NCBI GenBank assembly: GCA_020975725.1 | Contig: QXJR01000006.1 | Location: 124,001 to 188,000, forward strand | Direction of reading: 5' to 3' | DNA from: Picocystis sp. L7 | Lineage: Eukaryota > Chlorophyta > Picocystophyceae > Picocystales > Picocystaceae | Length of the DNA: 64,000 nt | Part shown: positions 8,601-18,641 of the stretch, piece after piece | How the letters are laid out: every line of letters starts with the position of its first letter | Numbering within the stretch: position 1 is the first letter of the stretch | The notes under the pieces: generated by a model | The model's input: the letters and a program-made list of their open reading frames with translations, nothing else | The model's database searches: none | What the model was told of the DNA's origin: nothing | Translations under genes and position numbers: made by a program

Positions 8601-10679
8601 ATGGATACATCCGTGGCATGTCCAACCCCGGAGACAGTGTTGCCATCCGAGTGGGTGAGAAGGGCAACGTGTCCAATTTTCCATGGGCAGGGGCACCTTC
8701 ACCTTTGTGATCAGGAACAACAATGGTTGACAGTAGAGCTTTCCAAGTTGCAAGGGGATAGCTTGGCCAAGTGGGTCAAGCAAAGCTCAAAGGGTGCTGC
8801 AAAGGCCAAGTACCCAATCCTTGGTTTGGATGGAGTCGCCAAATTGGGAAGATGGGTATGCAATGCATCGTGTGTATGCGGATGCAAAGCTCAAGCATTG
8901 ATGCAAAGAGAACCCCAAGGGAACCTTGTATTGCTCTCGAAAGGTGCGCACAATCATGAAATCGAGAAGATTCCAAAAGGTAGAAAAGACGGTCTCTCTC
9001 GTAAAATCAAACTAGAGCTATTGAAATTTGTGGAAAGCGATTTGATTGTCCCGAAAATTATTTGCCACCTAGAGAGTTCGGGATTCGAGTTGGAAGGAGC
9101 CACAAAGAAGCAAGTGAAGAACTTTTTGAATTACAAGCGGACGCTACTTGCAAGCAGCAACAAGCTCGGAGATTTTATCAAGAGCATCAAAGAGGATGTC
9201 CACATGGAAAACAAAAGCTATGCCAAGGACGAGTGCTTTGTGGTCAATCATGAAATTGTCGACGAATTCTCAGATGAAGATACGTTGAAAACATTGATGA
9301 TCAGTTTTTCATGCCCATTAATGGTCACATGGTTGAAAGAATGCATGGAAAGGGGTGGAATTAGGCAAATTACGATTGATGCGACATTCAAGATAATTAC
9401 AGGGGATGAGCATATCTTAATGGCAAGTGGTTTCACAAATCCACAAGGGCATTGGCTCCCAATACTTTATAGCATTGTGCCGGGAGAAAGTACAATTACA
9501 ACCACCTTCCACTTGAATTCATTTTGGGACTTGTTGGGAGAAGATGCGAGTGCTTTTTTTGATGGTGTTTATGTGTTGAAAGATGCAGGTTCAGGACTCC
9601 ACTCAGGTGTGCACTCTTTCTTCAATTCGAAGGGATGCAAATGGCATCAACAAGATTGTTATGCACACTTGAGTCGAGTCGATGGCAACTTGCAACAAGC
9701 ATTCAAGAAGTACCAAGTACCAAGTGCCATCGGAGTTTACATTGCCGGAGTAGTGAGGCAAATCTCATACTCACCAAGTAAAGAAGTTCGAGAGGTGTTG
9801 ATGGAAATGTTTGAGAGAGAGTTTGAGAAGCACAAGGACTTCATGAGGTGGTGGAAATCAACTTATGGAGGGCCATTCAAGAATTGGGCTAGATGTGACG
9901 CACCCGAAGGGTATCCAGTTAGCAACCAAGGTCACGAAAGTAACAACAACACCTTGAAGAAGGTACACATGCCTAGCAGATGTACGCAACGAAGAATCGA
10001 CCTCCATAAATCAGTTGTGCCTTTAAAGAAAGCAATCTCATCTTTGGTGAGAGAAAAAGAAAGAGAGTATCGGTGTGGTCACACAAATGAGTCATCATTG
10101 CCACTCAAATTATGGGAAGAAGTAGACCAATTCATGATGTGCACGGATTGGTTTCTCCGACAAGAAGTGAAGGACCTTGCATTGTTCCCATCGAAAAGAA
10201 CAATAGAATCCACCATGAAATTGGCGATTCAGCGAACATCTACACAATTCAAGGAATTGATGATCCACTCATTAGATGCAAGCAAAGAATTGGTGGAAGA
10301 GATGGACTTACAAATGCACAAGTTGTTGTTTGAAGAGGCAAGCAGCTTTTGTGAGAAAGGACTGTTGCCTCATCCTAATGAAACACTACAAAAGTTCTTT
10401 GAACGCACAAGTGCTTGGGTGATGCTTGGTACAACTTGTACTTGTTACACATTTCAAGATAAAGGTGTTTGCAAGCATTCCCTAGCTCGAAGAGTCCACA
10501 ACAATGAGCTTCAGATTCCAATCAACGCAAGACTGCTGAAGCATTCCAAATTCGATCGTTTAAAACTGACTTATGAGCAAGAGCGTACCAGGAAGCAAAA
10601 AGCAAGAGAGGCAGCCAACCTCCAACGCAAGAAGCGCTTCAAAGAAGGGATACTAGAACATAACTTCCAAGGAACTTGA
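8601..10679 (+). CDS. MULE transposase
   Basis: 692 residues from the first ATG at 8601. The N-terminal 130 residues hold a zinc-finger-like Cys/His module of the WRKY-GCM1/FLYWCH kind (NASCVCGCKAQ followed by GAHNHE). The MULE-type DDE core follows: D260 in ITIDATFKI, D328 in VLKDAGSGLHSGV, a C-x-x-H pair (QQDCYAHLSR), and E446 in NQGHESNNNTLK. A SWIM zinc finger, CTCYTFQDKGVCKH (C613, C615, C624, H626), sits near the C-terminus, followed by a basic tail. All catalytic and zinc residues are present. The enzyme would cut at the terminal repeats to excise and insert the element. Confidence 0.92.
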   Translation: MDTSVACPTPETVLPSEWVRRATCPIFHGQGHLHLCDQEQQWLTVELSKLQGDSLAKWVKQSSKGAAKAKYPILGLDGVAKLGRWVCNASCVCGCKAQALMQREPQGNLVLLSKGAHNHEIEKIPKGRKDGLSRKIKLELLKFVESDLIVPKIICHLESSGFELEGATKKQVKNFLNYKRTLLASSNKLGDFIKSIKEDVHMENKSYAKDECFVVNHEIVDEFSDEDTLKTLMISFSCPLMVTWLKECMERGGIRQITIDATFKIITGDEHILMASGFTNPQGHWLPILYSIVPGESTITTTFHLNSFWDLLGEDASAFFDGVYVLKDAGSGLHSGVHSFFNSKGCKWHQQDCYAHLSRVDGNLQQAFKKYQVPSAIGVYIAGVVRQISYSPSKEVREVLMEMFEREFEKHKDFMRWWKSTYGGPFKNWARCDAPEGYPVSNQGHESNNNTLKKVHMPSRCTQRRIDLHKSVVPLKKAISSLVREKEREYRCGHTNESSLPLKLWEEVDQFMMCTDWFLRQEVKDLALFPSKRTIESTMKLAIQRTSTQFKELMIHSLDASKELVEEMDLQMHKLLFEEASSFCEKGLLPHPNETLQKFFERTSAWVMLGTTCTCYTFQDKGVCKHSLARRVHNNELQIPINARLLKHSKFDRLKLTYEQERTRKQKAREAANLQRKKRFKEGILEHNFQGT

Positions 10680-10789
10680 TTGTCCATCACTTAGTGCTAC
10701 GACTACCTACGACTGTAAAGTGTATTGTTCATTCTCCTTCACTCTATGGGTGGTTCCAAATATCCTAGCATTCACAGCCTTCCTCTCAC

Positions 10790-11439
10790 GTTCGATCCGT
10801 CCTGTCCTCGTCACGTTCGATCCGTCCCGTCGTTGCAGTCGCGTTGGTGTGTCTTCGTCGTCCTCCCCCCACGTTGGTGTTCGCCCCCTTTTCGCCCCCT
10901 CCCCTACCGTGACGAGGTACCCAGGGGTGTCCAACCCAGTCGAGTTGGGTGCGAGTGCAGGGCCCATCGATGGCAGAGCCACAGATGTGCCGTGCATTCG
11001 CACGCTCCCACGTTTTCCCACACTCGTTTTCCCGCGTCCTTTCCGCATGGCTTGACGCGTCTTGCCCATCCAGGTGCTCTTCCTTCTTCGTCTGCGGCGT
11101 CTTGACCTGCTGCGCGTCCTCTGCCCGCGTCGCGTTCCGATCCGTTCCGATGCGTCGGTCTTTTTTCTTCGTCTGGATCTGGGGCTGTGATTCGGGTCTT
11201 GGTCCTTTTTCCCTTGGTTTCGATGGGTACGTCGAACCCGGTCCATTCCCAATCGACCCGAAGTCCTATGGGTTGGACCTCTCCCTTCTGTTTCGATCCC
11301 TTCCATTCCCGCGGGGATCGATCGGAGTCCCCCTTCGACTTAACTCGTGGGACAAGGGTGTGATCTTCCCAAACGAGGGTGCATCTGGGGGGGGGGGTGA
11401 AAATTCAGTCGAGGGGGGGGGCAAAATTCAGTCGCAACC
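10790..11439 (-). repeat. Right terminal inverted repeat of the MULE
   Basis: 650 bp, complement of the left arm, lacking a 12-bp segment present on the left. It ends ...CAAAATTCAGTCGCAACC before a run of 11 G. Confidence 0.9.
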
Positions 11440-11460
11440 GGGGGGGGGGGAAAGGGGTGG

Positions 11461-11736
11461 AGGTGGACACACGTGGTGACCCGCATGGACCATGGATGGA
11501 GGCATTCCATGGGCAGAGGAGGAGGAGGAGGAGGAGGTCGCTCCGAGGGGATGCATGGGGACTTTTTGGAAACAAGGGATGGAACGAGAAGGTGGAGGCG
11601 AGGTGGACACACGTGGTGACCCGCATGGACCATGGATGGAGGCATTCCATGGGCAGAGGAGGAGGAGGAGGAGGGGGTCGGTCCGAGGGGATGCATGGGG
11701 ACTTTTTGGAAACAAGGGATGGAACGAGAAGGTGGA
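11461..11736. repeat. 140-bp tandem duplication
   Basis: Two nearly identical copies with a 140-bp period, 11461-11600 and 11601 to about 11736. Each holds GTGGACACACGTGGTGACCC, a GAG-triplet microsatellite and TGGAAACAAGGGATGGAACG. It begins just after the poly-G run bordering the MULE. I see no gene in it. Confidence 0.85.
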
Positions 11737-12259
11737 GAGCAAGTCTTTCTTGTGGGTGTGTTTGTGCGGATTCGATGTAAAGGCCGGTGTGGTGGAGGAT
11801 GCGGGGCCTAGACGTCGGAGGCAAGCAGACGAAAGCTCGAAATCGTTGCATGGAACCTTCACGTGCAACCCATGCGTATACATGCAGTGATGCACGATCC
11901 CAACCTTCCACGAATGCCGTCGTCGGACGCCGCGTACAACCAACGTGTGCATCATGAATTGCACCCAAGACTCCACTCGTCTCCCCTCCACGCCGCCCCC
12001 CGTCGAACCGAAAGGGAGAAAAAACTCTCCCAGGGAAGGCCGTCCTCGTCTTTCCATTGACCAAGGCATTCCATCTCCAGATACGTCCATGTGAGTCCAA
12101 GAAGATCTTCGACTTGTTCGTTCACAGCACGCATTCGGCATCGGACCCTGTGTTGGATGGGCACGAAGGGTCGTGATGGGAATCGAAGGAAACAACTTTG
12201 TTCCCATGAAACAGGGTCGGACGTGGATGTGGTCCACATCCCCAAGATCTGCCTGGAAG

Positions 12260-13414
12260 ATGCCAAGCTCAATGCACTGGACAATTCCTTTGTTGTCCAT
12301 GGTGTGTTTGGTCGGTTTGTCCCACAGCAGACCTTCCTGGGACCTTGAAATCGGTCCTGGAAGGACGATGCTTGAATCCACCACGAGACATAACGACGAA
12401 ATTGTCCTGCGAGATTGCCTGGTACTCTATCGGAGCCAAGGGTTCAACTTGCGAAGCGCATTCGATTCGTTTGCTGGATACCTCAAGCGCGTGAAGGTAC
12501 CCTTCGATTTTCTGAGCGAACTCTCCGAAGCCACCTTTCTGCTGAAGGACAACAACCTCACCTACACTCGGAAGAAAAGAATGGCCCTGGAAGGTATTAT
12601 CAACAACATTGTGGATCTGTTCAATGTGACCAAGAACGATCTCGGGATCAAGACCTTGCCAGAAGTTGCTTTCCACCTGAATACCTGGGACACCGGGTAT
12701 CCAGATGCAAACAGTCTTGCTAAAGGAAAGATCGAGAGGTTCTGCTTGCACGATGCAGATGTGAACTACGTTGCATGTTCCGGGACCATCGCCCTGCCCA
12801 TTCATGGCAACCAAGACCTGAATCTACTTGCTGACTATCTGCAGGAATCCATGGTCTTGAACAGTACAAGCTGGAACAAGAGGAAAGATCAGGCCGTGTG
12901 GAGGGGAGGAAACAACCAGCACCGCGGAGAACGGTCCAAGCTCATGCAGATTGCCCGTGCCTCTGGCGGGCTGATTGACGCATCCTTTTCTTATCTTCCA
13001 TGGTCCAAGTTTGTGTCTTACAAAGTGATTATTGCTGTGGATGGCTTTGGTCCTTTCTCTGGTGCTTTCAAACGGGCCCTCCTGTCTGGTTCCCCCATTG
13101 TCCAGGTGGGTCACTATGCAGGCTATGGTGAGTGGTTTGAACCTTTACTGCAACCATACGTTCATTACGTTCCCTGTCGTTTTGACATGGGGGACTTGGT
13201 GGAGAAAGTGAAGTGGCTTCTGCACGATAAAAAAGCAGCAGTTTCCATTGCTAAAAATGCTGCTGCGGCCGCGAGGTTTTTGTTTCAAAAGAAGTCCATC
13301 ACTTGCTACACGTATGCGGCACTTTCCTATTGGTCAAGTGTCGAGGACATCAGCCTGCCAAGCAAAGGCCTTCCCTTTAAAGCGGGCAGCACAATAACAA
13401 CAGTGCCTCTATAG
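12260..13414 (+). CDS. GT90 (CAP10-type) glycosyltransferase, secretory pathway
   Basis: 384 residues from the ATG at 12260, chosen because it begins a clean signal peptide or signal anchor (MPSSMHWTIPLLSMVCLVGL). An ATG at 12176 would add 28 residues without such a feature. The C-terminal half has the CAP10 pattern: QAVWRGGNNQHRGERSKL, LPWSKFVSYKVIIAVDGFGP (about residue 245-262), FKRALLSGSPIVQVGHYAGYGEWFEPLL and YVHYVPCRFDMGDLVEKVKWL. This family includes fungal capsule xylosyltransferases and animal POGLUT O-glucosyl/xylosyltransferases, which act in the ER or Golgi lumen on proteins or polysaccharides. The sugar donor cannot be read from sequence. Confidence 0.85.
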   Translation: MPSSMHWTIPLLSMVCLVGLSHSRPSWDLEIGPGRTMLESTTRHNDEIVLRDCLVLYRSQGFNLRSAFDSFAGYLKRVKVPFDFLSELSEATFLLKDNNLTYTRKKRMALEGIINNIVDLFNVTKNDLGIKTLPEVAFHLNTWDTGYPDANSLAKGKIERFCLHDADVNYVACSGTIALPIHGNQDLNLLADYLQESMVLNSTSWNKRKDQAVWRGGNNQHRGERSKLMQIARASGGLIDASFSYLPWSKFVSYKVIIAVDGFGPFSGAFKRALLSGSPIVQVGHYAGYGEWFEPLLQPYVHYVPCRFDMGDLVEKVKWLLHDKKAAVSIAKNAAAAARFLFQKKSITCYTYAALSYWSSVEDISLPSKGLPFKAGSTITTVPL

Positions 13415-14675
13415 CATCAGAGGGCCACTCCCATCACATGGTTGTGTCGATCTTCTGGTCCACGGAGAACGTACCGCATTGTAATCTTGCTAGAACTATG
13501 TTCCTTCTTGAATGGATCATGGAGACAAGTGGAACCTTACATGATGGAGTGTAGACAGCATTGCATTGTCCATGTGCCCGATTTGGTAGTCTGTGATGAC
13601 AAGCAGTTAAACTGTTCTTTGATCCGCTTGCTTCTGACTTGCATACAGAGGCCTCTCGAGTGAGACTAACAGAGTTCTCGGTTGGAATCTGCAGCTTGCA
13701 GATTCCGCACCAAAGCAACAGCTGGATATGCATAAAGCATTCGGCTGGCACTTGGGCAAAAGTGGGTTGATATGTGTGGATCTGGCTTACCCACTCAAGA
13801 ACTATGGGCGGTGGCCCGTTTGTTGGTAGTCTACGGCGGTAAAAGCTCAGGTACCTACTCGTTGGGCCAAGCATGATTCCACGGAAAGTAAAGGTAAGAC
13901 ACATGCACCCCGCACATCCCTGCAAGAGGGGGAGAAGTCTTGGTTGAAAGCCTGTCACTCTGGCACTTGAAAACGCTATCAAGGGGTTCGAGCTTGTGCG
14001 AGTTCGTGCGGTATGAACGGCAAACGATCCTGCGTTGATGTATTTTCTCATCGGAGTGTCTTGCTTAGTTGCTGATACTTGAATATTTCCCTTCTTGGAA
14101 TGATGCCTGGTTGTTTTGCCTGCAGAGCTCTGATCCATCATCTGCAGTGGCCATTGTTTCGGTTGAAGAGGAAACTAACGTGAGATTTATGCTCGCGGAG
14201 ATCTACGCCAGGCCATTGGCGCCTCCGCTTGTGTCCACAAGGACCAGCACGTGTACGAATCTTTTGGCCCACCACAATGCCGTCAAACGATGCAACGGAT
14301 CATTGCCGTGGATGTTTGCAAGGACACCACACACACCGTGTTGAAACGATGATTGCAATACAGCCTGGATGTGACGTTGAACTTCCCACCTCACGTGCCC
14401 CATTGAGGTTGTCCCATGTTTGTGTTCATCTGTTGGGCTGCATTCCCTGGCGAATTTTTCGGTACGATTTCCACTCCACGTCAAGGCATCGTGCGTTTGA
14501 TACCATCCAAGGGCATCCTATCCTTGGCCATGTGGATAGATGTCATCGCATGCTCTTCCATTTGCGTTCCACCCTCCCTTGCACACGTTGTCTTGTTCCT
14601 CGCGTTCCCATTCCTGTTTCAACCACAAGTTGCCATGCAAATCCATGTTGTGAACCAAACCATCAGGCTGCAGGG
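13415..14675. other. Intergenic between GT90 and PRMT genes
   Basis: A 235-codon minus-strand frame (13434-14141) spans part of this region, but its composition is uneven and it has no motif I know. The frame of the PRMT gene is also open upstream to 14229, probably by chance. I find no supported gene. Confidence 0.4.
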
Positions 14676-15776
14676 ATGTTCGTGGCAGATGCACGGGCAC
14701 GTGGACACATGGCCACGCCACAGGACACCACGGTGGCTGCACGCCCCGGGGCGCCCTGTCCGTACTTCGGGTGGTACGGATTTTTGCCCCAGCACCAGCA
14801 CTTGCTCCTGGATCACGTGCGCACCGGGGCGTACCGGGAGGCGGTGCTTCGCAACGGTCTTGTGGATTTCTTGGATCAGGTGGTGATGGATTGCGGATGT
14901 GGATGTGGTGCACTGAGTCTCTATGCCTTGCAAGCTGGTGCGCGGAAGGTTTATGCAGTGGAAGCGTCCCATGCAGCCCAGCACGCCAAGAAGTTGTGTC
15001 ACAAGGCAGTGGAAGCAGGTAGGATGGAAGTGGTGCAAGCCCAAGTGGAAGAGATGCAACTGGAAGGGGAACGCGTGGATGTGATCCTATGTGAAGGGAT
15101 GGGAAACCTGCTCCTACACGAACGGATGATGGAAAGCTACCTCTTGGCCAGAGACAGGTTCCTCAAGCCAGGAGGGAAGATGTATCCTGCACGTGCGCGG
15201 CTGCACTTTGCACCCTTTCAAGAACCCTGGTTGCGCCAGGAAGTGGTGGAAGGACCTGCAGCTTTCTGGGCGGAAGCGGACTACTTGGGTTTGGATCTAC
15301 GGCCCTTGCACCAAACGGCCGTGCAAAGCTACCTCAGCCAGCCATTGATCGGGGTGGTTGAACCATGCACGCTACTCGGTGCACCCAGCATGCATGAGTT
15401 TGATCTGTACAAAGTGGACGTGGAAGACCTGCGAACCATCCACGTCCCTGTGGAAACCGTTGCATTGCAGGATGGGAAAGTGGACGGATTGGCCGGATGG
15501 TTTGACGTTGCTTTCGACGGGAGTGAATGGCAAGGATGGCTTTCCACTGCACCCGGTATGCCTACAACACACTGGCAACAGGTGAGATGCCTACTGACGG
15601 CACAGCTCCCTGTCTGTCGCGGGGACAAGATTTGGGGACATGTTGACATGAAAGCCAACGCGTCACGCAGTTACGATGTTCGTATAACGCTGCGCACGGA
15701 AAAAGAAGAACGCAGTAGCTGTTGCATCCATCTGGACAACCCTGGTTATTATCCTTTGCACGGCACCAGGGGCTGA
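14676..15776 (+). CDS. Protein arginine methyltransferase, CARM1/PRMT4-like
   Basis: 366 residues from the ATG at 14676; an ATG at 14709 is equally possible. Order of motifs: YFGWYGFLPQHQHLLLDHVR (the YF-x-x-Y substrate/SAM helix), motif I DCGCGCGALSLYALQAGA (D72), the VYAVEAS acidic SAM-ribose site, the double-E loop CEGMGNLLLHERMMES (E140 and E149), KPGGKMYP, and the THW loop (T298-W300) in the beta barrel. The C-terminal barrel matches CARM1 (GWFDVAFDGSEWQGWLSTAP). The enzyme would add methyl groups from S-adenosylmethionine to arginines of histones or RNA-binding proteins. Odd points: motif I reads GCGCG where GCGSG is usual, and the double-E loop reads CEGMG where SEPMG is usual. CARM1's N-terminal PH-like domain is absent. 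Confidence 0.88.
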   Translation: MFVADARARGHMATPQDTTVAARPGAPCPYFGWYGFLPQHQHLLLDHVRTGAYREAVLRNGLVDFLDQVVMDCGCGCGALSLYALQAGARKVYAVEASHAAQHAKKLCHKAVEAGRMEVVQAQVEEMQLEGERVDVILCEGMGNLLLHERMMESYLLARDRFLKPGGKMYPARARLHFAPFQEPWLRQEVVEGPAAFWAEADYLGLDLRPLHQTAVQSYLSQPLIGVVEPCTLLGAPSMHEFDLYKVDVEDLRTIHVPVETVALQDGKVDGLAGWFDVAFDGSEWQGWLSTAPGMPTTHWQQVRCLLTAQLPVCRGDKIWGHVDMKANASRSYDVRITLRTEKEERSSCCIHLDNPGYYPLHGTRG

Positions 15777-16268
15777 AAGATGGAAGGGATACTTCGTCCA
15801 ATGTGTAAACGTGTGCGACTGCCAGGCCCACCCTCAGACTGCTTAGTTTCTAGCGCTCGATGTTTTTCTCCTTCTCGTGTTCTTCACAATCACAAATATG
15901 GAGGAGCAGAGTGAGATTCACTTCCTCTCTCGGGGTTGAAGGCAGAGAACTTGCCTTGTTATACAAGACAAGAGGAAACATGAAAGTGAAGAGTGGAAGT
16001 GAAGGTCGGTGTGAGTGCTACTTTGTCCTCTACACAGCAAAAGCCGGTGGTGGAAAGTCTTTGGATTACGTTGATCGGAAATTTTCCTCTTGTGACCAAA
16101 ATTGGAACCAGCGTCTCATGCTGAGGAAAGAAGCAGTCATCTTGGGAACACAGTGAATAGTGCAGTGTGTATCACGTGCTATTTCCCTCGATACCAAAAG
16201 GTTCCTGCCTTTCAGTTCCGAGGAACACAGGGGCAGGGCCAGTTTCGCAGTTTCTAAACCAACAGGGA
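15777..16268. other. Intergenic between convergent PRMT and eIF2-gamma genes
   Basis: Both neighbours end here, so this is shared 3' flank. A 98-codon plus-strand frame from an ATG at 15860 has no recognisable motif and is not annotated. Confidence 0.4.
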
Positions 16269-17790
16269 TCACTTTGTAATGTCCATGGCCAAGCCCTTTT
16301 GGATTTGCCCCCAACCAATGAGTCGCCAATGCTTGTCCACACGCCTCGACAGGGCAATTTTCTCACCCTCTGTTGTGCAAACAGGGGCAGTCAGCTGTAG
16401 CTTTGCCAGATCGCTCTTTACTGCCAGAACCCTCCCGCCAGTGGACATGGACCCAATGTTAAGCATAAGCACCTCCCCTTTCTGAAGCTTCTGCACCTTT
16501 CCTGCTTTCTCGTTTCCTTGTGTTCTCACGCCAAGAAGACGACGCAACAGAAAGAAGTTCACTTCCAACTCTACAAAGACTTCTGGAAGGGCACCGACCG
16601 CTCCCAGTACCTGTCCCACTAGACGATCTGCTCTCGTGAGCGTGGGATCCATCGTAGTACCAACTCCGATCAGCCCCCCAGGAACTGCAAACTGCAGGTC
16701 GTTCTGTTCAGCTTTAAGAGACACGATTCGAGAGTAGATTGGGGTGCATTTCAGCTTGCCCTGGCTGTCCTTGCTGACCATACCAGGTCTGACTTCGATT
16801 TCCATTCCCATTTTGAGGACACCCTTTAGGATGCTTCCGCCCGCCACACCACCTTCAATCTCGTCCACTTCGGATCCTGGCTTATTCACATCGAATGACC
16901 TGATGACGATCATTTCTGGAGAGGACGTAAAGTCTCTGACTGGTACGGGAATCTTGTTCACGAGGTACTCACACACCACATCGATGTTGTACTTGAGCTG
17001 GGCGGACACGGGCACAACTGGGGAGCCATCGGCAATGGTGCCTTGAATGAACTTCTGGATGGCCTCCTGTTGGTTGGCCGCCACGCTCTCCTGGATAAGG
17101 TCCACTTTATTTTGCAGGATGATGATGTGTCCAAGCCTCATGATCTCCACCGCCGCCAAGTGCTCGGAGGTCTGCGGCTGCGGGCACGTCTCATTGGCAG
17201 CGATGAGCAGCAGTGCTCCATCCATCACCGCAGCTCCGTTGAGCATGGTAGCCATGAGAATATCGTGCCCAGGACAATCCACGAAAGAAACGTGACGCAA
17301 GAGTTTCATCCGCTTTCCTTCCCATCCCGGCACCTCACACAACGGATTGTCTTCCTTGCTGCTTCCATATGCCCGATAGCACTGCGGTCGCGGGCACGCC
17401 TCGTCCTCGCACTTGTATATCTTTGCATTGGCGTATCCAAGCTTGATGGTGATGTTCCTTTCCAGCTCGTTCTTGAACCTCACCGTGTGCACACCAGAGA
17501 TGGCCTTCACCACGGTGGACTTGCCGTGTGCCACGTGTCCGATGGTTCCGATGTTGATGGTGGCTTGTCTCGAGATCACCTCCGGAGACAACGGATGCAG
17601 TTGAGAGACATCCAAATGGGCTAGATCCTGCGATATCCAAAAAGTTTCACAACGGATGTATGCATGAAAGAGAACCAGGTTGGTCCCACCTGCAGGGGTC
17701 AGCTTGGTTCCTCCCACCACGATCTCGTCGTTTCGAAGCTTCCAACGGCGTACTCGAACCCACCTGTTCGGCCAGTTTCACTTTGGCCAT
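16269..17790 (-). CDS. Translation initiation factor eIF2 subunit gamma (two exons)
   Basis: Exons read 17790-17764 and 17627-16269, joined across a 136-nt intron. The product is 461 residues. eIF2-gamma is the GTPase subunit that delivers initiator Met-tRNA to the 40S ribosome. Motifs: P-loop GHVAHGKST (39-47), switch I region [16 protein letters not shown], a zinc-ribbon-like insertion with C82, C87, C92, switch II DCPGHD, NKVD (182-185) and the SAQ box, then domains II and III to the C-terminus. Exon 1 encodes only MAKVKLAEQ. Without splicing the reading frame would begin with a nonsense leader, while splicing yields [13 protein letters not shown], which matches the family N-terminus. Confidence 0.95.
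17628..17763 (-). other. Spliceosomal intron of eIF2-gamma
   Basis: 136 nt on the minus strand, beginning GTGGGTTC at 17763 and ending ATATCGCAG at 17628. It keeps phase 0 between codon 9 and codon 10. The exon junction restores the conserved N-terminus of eIF2-gamma. It is the only intron I can place with confidence in the window, and it sits at the extreme 5' end of the gene. Confidence 0.8.
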
Positions 17791-18641
17791 CTTCGTGGAT
17801 CGCTGCAGCTCTCAAAAGCGCTCGAACGAGGCGCGCTGGCGATGGCGCGTTGCGGCGCGCGGTTGGCGAAGGCGGTCCCGAACTGGAATCCAAATTCCCT
17901 CCTCCCTCCAGGGGTCCGAGGCGTGAGGCACACAGAGGAGGGTGGGGAAGGGGGGTGAGACGTACAGGGGGAGGGGCGAGGAGAGACATGGGAGGGTTTT
18001 CAGAAGGAAGGGGCGAGGGTCCGCCGCCAAGCGGATACGGTTACGACGAATGACCGCCTCAAACGAACGGTTATGGATATAATCGGTAACCGTTTCCATG
18101 GGGAGGGTTGTGGCTGACATGGATCCATTCGACCGGGTGTCGAGCGAATCTTCGTCGGGGGCTGGTGACCGTTGGATGTTCGAGCGGCCACGACGACGCA
18201 CCACGCTCGAGATCTTCGTGGATCCTCTCCACGTCCGATCCGACCCACCAAAGGCACGTCCAGACGCGTCTTGCACCTCTTTCACAGGGGGAGGAGGTGC
18301 ATCGGGAGGTCCGAGCGCCATGGCTTCACGGCTGGTCGCGGATCGGACGGATCCAGTCCCAAACCTCATCCCCTCGAGGAAATATCGATAGCTCCCATCG
18401 ATATCTTCGGACCCTCCCTGTGTTTTCCTGACGATTCGGGTCGGATGCGCATCCTCCCTCCGGATCGGGGGAATATTCTCCGTCCCATTCCGTCGCCTGA
18501 TTCTCTCCCCGTTTCGACCCGATCGATCGGATTCCGTCGAACGAACAGGTGAATTTCAGACGCGTCGGTGAAGGTGTCCTCGAAGCGTCGCCTGTCCTTT
18601 TCGACACTTTCACGTGCGCTTTCGAGGCACTCGCCACAAAA
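17791..18641. other. GC-rich intergenic region with a short palindrome
   Basis: Divergent region between eIF2-gamma (minus) and a small plus-strand gene. Overlapping high-GC frames show no motif. A perfect palindrome ATATCGAT-AGCTCCC-ATCGATAT lies at 18382-18404. Confidence 0.5.

Larger units (their letters stand above)
7670..11439 (+). mobile_element. Mutator-like element (MULE) with long terminal inverted repeats
   Basis: A 3.77-kb DNA transposon. Both ends carry about 650 bp of near-identical inverted sequence starting GGTTGCGACTGAATTTTG. The two arms differ mainly by a 12-bp indel (present near 7983-7997 on the left, absent on the right) and very few substitutions, so the insertion is young. 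The element lies inside a run of G: about 10 G flank the left end and 11 G the right, so the 8-10 bp target duplication typical of MULEs is probably a run of G and cannot be measured exactly. The interior carries one intact transposase gene. The arms hold tracts of C/G and a repeated CGACTGAATTTT word in the first 40 bp. Confidence 0.9.

Noticed and set aside
13434-14141. 235-codon minus-strand frame between GT90 and PRMT
   Set aside because: It has no recognisable domain and overlaps both flanks. It is not strong enough to call.
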